Origin: Dasypus novemcinctus
Lineage: Eukaryota; Chordata; Mammalia; Cingulata; Dasypodidae
Direction: 5' to 3'
Assembly: GCF_030445035.2 (NCBI RefSeq)
Contig: NC_080701.1
Span: forward strand, 11,932,739 to 11,996,738
Length of the DNA stretch: 64,000 nucleotides
The notes under the pieces are model-generated. The model was not told the DNA's origin, did no database searches, and worked only from the letters and a program-made list of their open reading frames with translations. The position numbers and the translations under genes are program-made. Within the stretch, counting starts at the first letter, position 1. Every line of letters begins with the position of its first letter. Positions 58,085-64,000 of the stretch are shown piece after piece.

Positions 58085-58240
58085 TGCATTCATTTATTCA
58101 ATATATGGATTGATTACATTTTATGTGCCAGATGATACCATGCTAGGGTTTGAGAATAATAAACAACACAAATAACAACAACAAAAACCAAGATTAATTC
58201 AATCCCTGCCCCCATGGAGCTTATAATCTTGGGTGCAGCA
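58085..58240 (+). repeat. L2-type 3' fragment
   Basis: CATTCATTTATTCAATATATGG, TTTTATGTGCCAGATGATACCATGCTAGGG and CCCTGCCCCCATGGAGCTTATAATC are the blocks of the LINE2-type 3' end. Confidence 0.65.
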
Positions 58241-59260
58241 AATACGTCAAATATTACAAATCATTTTCTCTGGGTGGTAGGCGACTTGGACGTTCTTCGC
58301 TATGTTTTTCTGTATCTTTCAGATTTCCTTCTAAGAGTAATTACCTTTCACAGGCAGAAAAGGCAACACATGTTATTATTTTTCAGGGAGCAGAGCTGAC
58401 AAATGGCTTGAGAGCCTAGGCCTGAGCTAGAGGTCGACCAGGCAAAAGGGCAGCGTGACCTTGGAAGCTGGAAGCTCTGCTAACCTGCTCTGTGACTGTG
58501 GACAGTGGTTTCCTCTCCAGACCTCAGTTTCTTTTCCTGTGTGATGACAGTTTGGTGTCTAGGTCTCACCGGCTCCGAGAATGTAAAAGTATTTGCAGAG
58601 ACTGCAGAGGGGAAGAAGAATGTCCGCAGAAGCAAATATACACGGCAGTATATCACCTGCTGCTCTCATTTTCCTAATCCACAATTTGACCGAGGCTTCT
58701 TACCTCACACCCAAATGTTATCGCGAATTTATGTGCAAATCATTTTTAGACATTCTAGACTCTAAGTTTTCCATCCTTGGCCTTTTTCATCCTTGTGGGA
58801 AACGTGGGAGAAAATGCTCTCTTAATCTCCTATTGGCTAACTTTGCTGTGCATGCTAAAGCAAATCGCTTTCCATCAGTTACGGTGCTGCTTCTGCCTTG
58901 CCCTGTGCTCCTTACAATGCGAGATCAAGAGTGATGTTTACCCACGTGGCTTGAAATAGCGGTGGAGAGAGGCAGTGGAAGGTTAGGAAACAACTTGAAA
59001 TGGCAGCCTTGTCTCCAAGGCTGGCCTGTTGTTCCACCTGCATGTGTGAGAGTTGTGGTCGAAAGGGAGGCAAGGGTATGTGTGAAAATAGCCAGGAGAA
59101 GACTACTGCAGCAGGCAAAGCATGGCATCAGTCTTGAAGGGTGGGCATGAGTAAAAGAGTGCAAGGAGAAGGGACAGCGTTTCTAGCAGAAACCAGAATG
59201 AACAGGGTAGAGAAGGTCACTGGGGTCAGGGCTTCTGATTTAGCCAATAAAAATACAGGA
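58241..59260. other. Mostly unassigned stretch
   Basis: A diverged MIR may lie at about 58425-58600 (CTGCTCTGTGACTGTGGACAG and GACCTCAGTTTCTTTTCC). No gene; the 113-codon frame at 58593-58934 has no known similarity. Confidence 0.35.
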
Positions 59261-59278
59261 TACTCAGATTTAAATTTT

Positions 59279-59637
59279 TTTAAAAAGATTTAGTTTATTT
59301 ATTTATCTCTCCCCATCCCCTCATTGTTTACATTTACTGTGTCTGTTCATCTTCCTTGTTTTTCTAGGAGGCATTGGGCACTGAACCCAGGACTTCTGAT
59401 GTGGGAGAGAGGCACCTAATTGCTTCAGCCACCTCCGCGCCCTGCTTTGTAATGTCTCTCGTTATGTTTTCCTCCTTGTGTCTTTTATTGCATCATCTTG
59501 TTGCATCAGCTCTCCATGCAAGCCTGTCACGTCAGCTTGCTGTCTTGCTCATCTTCTTTAGGAGGCACCGGGAACCAAACCCAGGGTCTCCTGTGTGGTA
59601 GGCGGGAGCTAATTCGCTTGACCCACATCTACTTCCC
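59279..59637 (-). repeat. Two-headed DAS-type SINE (antisense)
   Basis: AAAAAGATTTAGTTTATTTATTTATC is followed by two head complements (ACTGAACCCAGGACTTC ... and ACCAAACCCAGGGTCTCC...GACCCACATCTACTTCCC). The flanks ATTTAAATTTT are exact (59268-59278 and 59640-59650). Confidence 0.92.
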
Positions 59638-59650
59638 AAATTTAAATTTT

Positions 59651-60090
59651 GGATAAACGAAAACTTTTTTTGGTAGAAGTCTGTGCCAAATAATGCATGG
59701 GACATATTTATACTAAAAAAAAAAAATTATTTTTTTCATTTGCAATTCAACTTTGGGAATCCTGTATTTTATCTGACAACCTGATTGGTATGTGCTCATG
59801 TGAGTATCATCATCTAAGAAACTCACCTGTCCAAATCGGGTGGCGCAGATCCCCTCCCCTGCCTTGGGCATTTCAAGACCTGCACTGGTTCAGCCACTGA
59901 TTGTCTCCTGGGTCAGTTCTAGTGAGCAATTCTTGGACTCTGTGCCACATTGAACCATGCGTAAAATGGAGCCTTTCAAATTGATCTCTATGTGTTCTAG
60001 GGTATCAGGATGAGAAAATTTGGTATTGGGTGTGAAAGTGGACGCAGACCACTCCCGACAAACTCCCCTGGGCTTTTTCACTTCCAGCCC
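59651..60090. other. Unassigned stretch
   Basis: No gene or repeat recognised. Confidence 0.35.
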
Positions 60091-60094
60091 TTGC

Positions 60095-60433
60095 TGTTGG
60101 GGGTAGAATCATGCTCCGCACAGGCAGGTTCAAGTTCTAGTCCCCGGCCCTGTGGATGTGGACACACTGGTAAATGGGATCCCTCGAGATCCCATTAAGA
60201 GGAGGCCAAATTGAAGCAGGGTGGCCTTAATGCAATACGACTGCCGTTCTTAGAAGGAAAGGAAATACAGACAAAGTCAGATGGCCGAGCAGGAAGAGTA
60301 AGCCGGGGAAGGAGGGACGGCCAGAGATCGAGCCACCAGCAGGACGCTGTGGGCTGTGGAGAGAGCACGGCCTGCTGGAACCTGATTCAGACTTCTAGCC
60401 TCCAAACATTGAGACAAGGAGGTCCTCTTGTTG
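60095..60433 (+). mobile_element. MaLR-like LTR, left part, split by a SINE
   Basis: TGTTGGGGGTAGAATCATGC, AGTCCCCGGCCCTGTGGATGTGG, GGTAAATGGGATCCC and CTTCTAGCCTCCAAACATTGAGAC follow the LTR order. It continues at 60854 with TGACGCCAACCCTGTATCTGTGGTGTTTTGTTATAGCAGCCCTGG. Confidence 0.7.
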
Positions 60434-60853
60434 GAAGCGGATGTAGCTCAAGTGACTGGGCTCCTGTCTACCATACGGGAGGTCCAGGGTTCGATTCCTG
60501 GGGCCTCCTGGTGAAGGCGAACCAGCCCACATGGCAAGCTGGCCAGCACAGGAGTGCTGGCCTGAGCAGAGTGCTGGCCCTGAGAGCTGAAACAACAAGA
60601 TGATGCAACAAAGAGACACAGAGGGGAGACAATAAGAGACATAGCAGAGCAGGAAGCTAAAGGGGTACAAGAGATTGAATGCCTCTCTCCACTCTGGAGG
60701 GTCCCAGGATGGTTCCTGGTGCTGCCTAAAGACCAGACAAGCAGACACAAGGAACACACAGCGAATGGACACAGAGAGCAGACAGCGAGCACAAAACCAT
60801 GGGGGGGTGGGGGGAGAAATAAAAATAAATATCTTTATAAAGAAAAAGAAATT
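60434..60853 (+). repeat. DAS-type SINE with consensus B box, nested in the LTR
   Basis: The head GAAGCGGATGTAGCTCAAGTGACTGGG is followed by GGTTCGATTCC (60488-60498), which matches the pol III B-box consensus fully. Two-headed body; tail AAATAAAAATAAATATC. The flanks are CCTCTTGTTG (60424-60433) and TCTCTTGTTG (60854-60863). Confidence 0.93.
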
Positions 60854-60921
60854 TCTCTTGTTGACGCCAACCCTGTATCTGTGGTGTTTTGTTATAGCAG
60901 CCCTGGCAAGACAGGACACAG
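60854..60921 (+). mobile_element. MaLR-like LTR, right part
   Basis: TTGTTATAGCAGCCCTGGCAAGACAGGACACA is the terminal block of the LTR begun at 60095. With the SINE removed the two parts join in order. Confidence 0.65.
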
Positions 60922-60924
60922 GGA

Positions 60925-63900
60925 ATTCACTGCTACTCGCTCTTATCTTGCTTCCTTTCCCTTCATCCGTGCAGGCTGGGGTCACTCCCGTCACTTGTCT
61001 TCTCGGAGCTATCTTGGTGTCTCATATATAGTGATGTGATTACCCTTCTCTTCACACCACTGTCTTGTCCTTCTCAGTTTCCTTCCCAAGTGCACCTGAG
61101 CGTTCAGTCCTCTTGGATGGCTCCTAAAGGAAGAACAGAAAATGTGGCAGTCCCAGGCTCCCAAAACCAAGCCACCGCCATGGAACTCAGCACAAGGGGA
61201 GGCAGTGGGGTCAGACTTCCACCTGCTGTTCGCAGGATGGAGGCAGGCAGATTTTCACTAGAGGGCATTGCGTATTTTCCAAAAGTGAGGGTTATCCTAT
61301 TTCTTCCTTACCATGTAAGACCATGCCTTCTCCCTGTCCTCCGTGGCATCCATGTGGTATTGGCACACAATCGTGTTTATGGAAAAACAGTGGGGGATTT
61401 AGAAATGTGTTCCCTCTTGTCAATTACGTGATCATTTATAGGAATGATCAAGAAGATTGGGCATTCAGAGGAGGCAATTGGCTTCTATTTAGCTGCTCAC
61501 CCATTTAACTTCTTAAGCTTTGCACCAAGCGCTTCGAGACCTTGGGATCTTGAGTAGCTCAGTGGACCCCCAAAGCCACCGAGGTGGCCAAAGAACACAC
61601 AGACTCGGCATTCAACAGGACAGCTGCTTTGATGTGACTTATTCCGAGTCGGCTCTGCATGCAGGCGGGTCATTTGTATATTACCTGCTTCTGGGTCAGG
61701 GTTACTGGACAGAGGTTCTGGATGACCCCAACCCAACCTGCAGCCCTCTCGGACTACAGGCTCTTCACTGAGGCACGTGGGGCTCTAACTCACGTAATGC
61801 CATATCCCTCTTTGGAGGCGCCTCAGGGTGAGGCTGGAGGTCAGGCTCACCTCCCAGGGGCATCATCTTCTTCCCCCTTCCGCAGCCATTTGCCCACTTC
61901 CTCCTGGGGCTTCAGACGGACTGGCTGTTTCAATTCCAAGGACAGAAGTTAGAGTCAGTCTGAGAAATCCAAGGGGCCCCTGTGAAGAAAACTCCATCTT
62001 CCCAGATGGACTCATTTAACCCGCTGGATGCCTGGGCCCAGGGGCCCATAGGTAACGGGGAAGCTGCCGAAGGGACAGGGGCGTCTGGGTTTTGAGTCAG
62101 GCCCCTGAGCGGCAGGGTGGTGGGACGTGATTTGGCAAAGGCCACGGGCTTTCTTTGATTGTACTGAGTCCAAGAAGGAGAATTAAGGACCATCAATGCA
62201 GACGGATTAGGTGGGATCAGAACAAGCAGCTGTTGTTTGGCCAGGGCTGGAGGGCACGGCACAGGCTGCTGCGTCCACTTCTGTGTCACTGAGGGATTTC
62301 CTCCTTTTTCATTTGAACTCTCTCACTGTCACCTTTGCCCGCTGACCATACATGGTGCTCGCTGGGGACGACTGTTGTACTTCTGCAGACTCAGCCGAGC
62401 GGTGAAGAGTGGCCGTCCCCAAGAGACGGTCTCCACTGCCCACCGAGAAGAGCCCACCCTGCTGGCCAACCGTGACTCCGTGCTGACCTTCTCCCCCTGG
62501 TCTCAAACGGACAGGGCGTTTCTAGAAAACGGCAGAGTACATTTTTGGCATTTCCCTTTCCCTCGTATGTAATCATTATTCAATGAAGCACAGGTTGACT
62601 TAAATGGATATACTCCCTGGTCCAGGAGCTTCCTGGAGGGGACATCTGGACTGTGTCCATCCCCCCTTGCCTCCATTTCACAGCGTCGCCTTGCACGGCT
62701 TGTGGCCAGGAGCTGCTGTCGCAGTTGAACTCCAGCACCCAGAGGCAGGCGCTTTCTCCCGCTCCACGGCTTCGGCCTGGTCTAAGCACGCTTCATTCTC
62801 TGGATGCTAGAATCACTGGGGCAGGTGCCTTAGGACAACCGGTTTGCTCCCTTTAGATGAAAGATGGGCTTCTCAAGGCCTTGGGCAGGTGCAGAGAGGA
62901 ACCCGTTAGGGGGCAGATCCGGGCTGGAACCCCGGCCTCCAGGCTCTTTCCACGGCCCTCACTGGGGACGTCCCAAGAGCATCTCCGGGCTCAGGGAGGG
63001 AAGGTGCCAGAAGCTTTGGGAGCCAACGCCTCATGGCAGGAAGCCTACGGAAGGATGGGCAGCAGCATTTCCTCCTCTGGCAGGCTCCCTTGACCCCTGG
63101 CAGGGCTGCCCGCTGCGGCGGCCCCTGCCCTCCCGGAGCCTCGTCGCCACTGCTCCAGACTTATTTGACCACAGGGTCTTATTTGACCACAGCAGGCGGA
63201 GGAAAGAGAAGAAATATTAGGAAGTCAAAGCCCTGAGAGAGTTCCCAGGGCATCTGCCCCTAGAGGAAAGCACAGCATCTAGGTACAGACTGCCCTTCTA
63301 GGAAGTTCCGTGGAGGCCATCGTTGATCCAGGTGGCCAGTGGAGACTGAGAATCCGTGGAAACGTGTATGTGTGCCCCAGAGAGCAAATGACAAGAGCCA
63401 GGTGTTCTTTCTTCAGGCCGTCCATGTTTGTCCTCTCAGCCGCAGAGCGGGAGAAAGGATAAAACATGTGGAGACAAATCCCCGATCCCTTCAGAGGAGG
63501 CCAGAGGGGCTTCCTGCACGTTCTGCCTGAAGGAAGCCGTGTCCCGTTCCATGGGCTTCTTTTAAACTGGTGTGATCCATCAGCCTGTGTGACAGGGTGG
63601 GACGGATGCGGCGTTTAAGCGGCTTTTCTGGGCCCAGATAAGCATAAGCACTAGGGAAATCAAAGCTTGTTCTGGTTTTTCAAATACCGTCAATTTAGCC
63701 AGCACGTTGCTACACGGTGTCAGCAAGGCCAAAGGGTCAGAGCCCTACCTGGCCTCTCCGTGTGGTTTTAGGACAACGTTTTAAGCCTGGGACGATTTGC
63801 GTGAAGTGGGTTGCGGGTCCGTCTCTCCTTAATTCCAGGCGCAGCTCATTCACGGGCAACGGTTGACTGTCCTCCAGGCAAGTTCAACCCTGGGTTCAGT

Positions 63901-64000
63901 GTGAAGTTCACCCCCCACCTCCACCCACTCACCCCCGGCCCCACCGTAAAACCCAGAATGCTTTTACTGAATAAAAAGCACTCCTAATACCTCCACGGTT
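60925..64000. other. Unassigned GC-richer stretch to window end
   Basis: No repeat, gene or exon can be supported over about 3 kb. The part 62600-63200 has many short frames in all directions. A tandem CTTATTTGACCACAG duplication lies at about 63161-63193. Confidence 0.35.

Noticed and set aside
58593-58934. 113-codon plus-strand frame as a gene
   Set aside because: No similarity known to me, overlapping frames of similar length in other phases, no splice or conservation support.
60434-60510. tRNA gene
   Set aside because: The A- and B-box-like text belongs to the head of a SINE; there is no matching acceptor stem and the sequence continues into the SINE body and A-rich tail.

Overview
The window reads as non-coding mammalian DNA from a xenarthran, most probably an armadillo (Dasypus). 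The clearest sign is about twenty copies, on both strands, of a tRNA-derived SINE. Its head runs like a tRNA 5' half (GAAGYGGAYNTGGCTCAA...GGTTCAAACCCNGGGCCTCC), it has a roughly 300 bp unrelated body, and it ends in AAATAAATCTT followed by poly-A. I know this pattern as the armadillo DAS SINE group. Several L1 3' ends of a type I associate with xenarthrans, and MaLR-like LTRs of one recurring style, support the call. I found no spliced protein-coding gene, rRNA, tRNA gene, CRISPR array or other cellular system. Nearly all short open frames fall in repeats or are chance frames.

Layout. 0-9.9 kb: SINEs, an antisense old L1, an L1 ORF2 remnant split by another repeat, a long antisense L1 3' region, a second L1 3' end and a sense ORF2 remnant. 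10-21 kb: mostly unassigned sequence with a few LTRs, a hAT MITE carrying a nested SINE, and a clean L1 3' insertion at 17.7 kb. 21.3-25.4 kb: a G-rich tract, a (CT)n tract and a long old L1/HAL1 interrupted by two SINEs. 25.7-30.5 kb: MIRs, a MaLR-like LTR, a 560 bp CATCTC-type satellite and an L1 remnant. 30.5-34.2 kb: a SINE with a three-fold internal module, two short antisense SINE monomers and two LTRs. 34.5-37.9 kb: the longest stretch with little recognisable repeat. 37.9-46.1 kb: old antisense L1s around an EEF1G processed pseudogene that is itself broken by two L1 3' insertions in opposite orientations. 47.2-49.1 kb: an L2 remnant with two antisense SINEs. 51.6-60.9 kb: a SINE joined to an L1 3' end, an antisense L1/HAL1, a hAT-like remnant, polypyrimidine tracts and a SINE nested in an LTR. 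61-64 kb: GC-richer sequence with no assignable gene.

There is no gene system to describe. What the window records well is an order of insertions. Target-site duplications (TSDs) can be read directly for many elements, and they give a relative history: L2, MIR and old L1; then hAT and MaLR-like LTRs and the EEF1G retrocopy; then xenarthran L1 3' ends and DAS SINEs. Family names come from memory of consensus features, with no database search, so subfamily labels are tentative.
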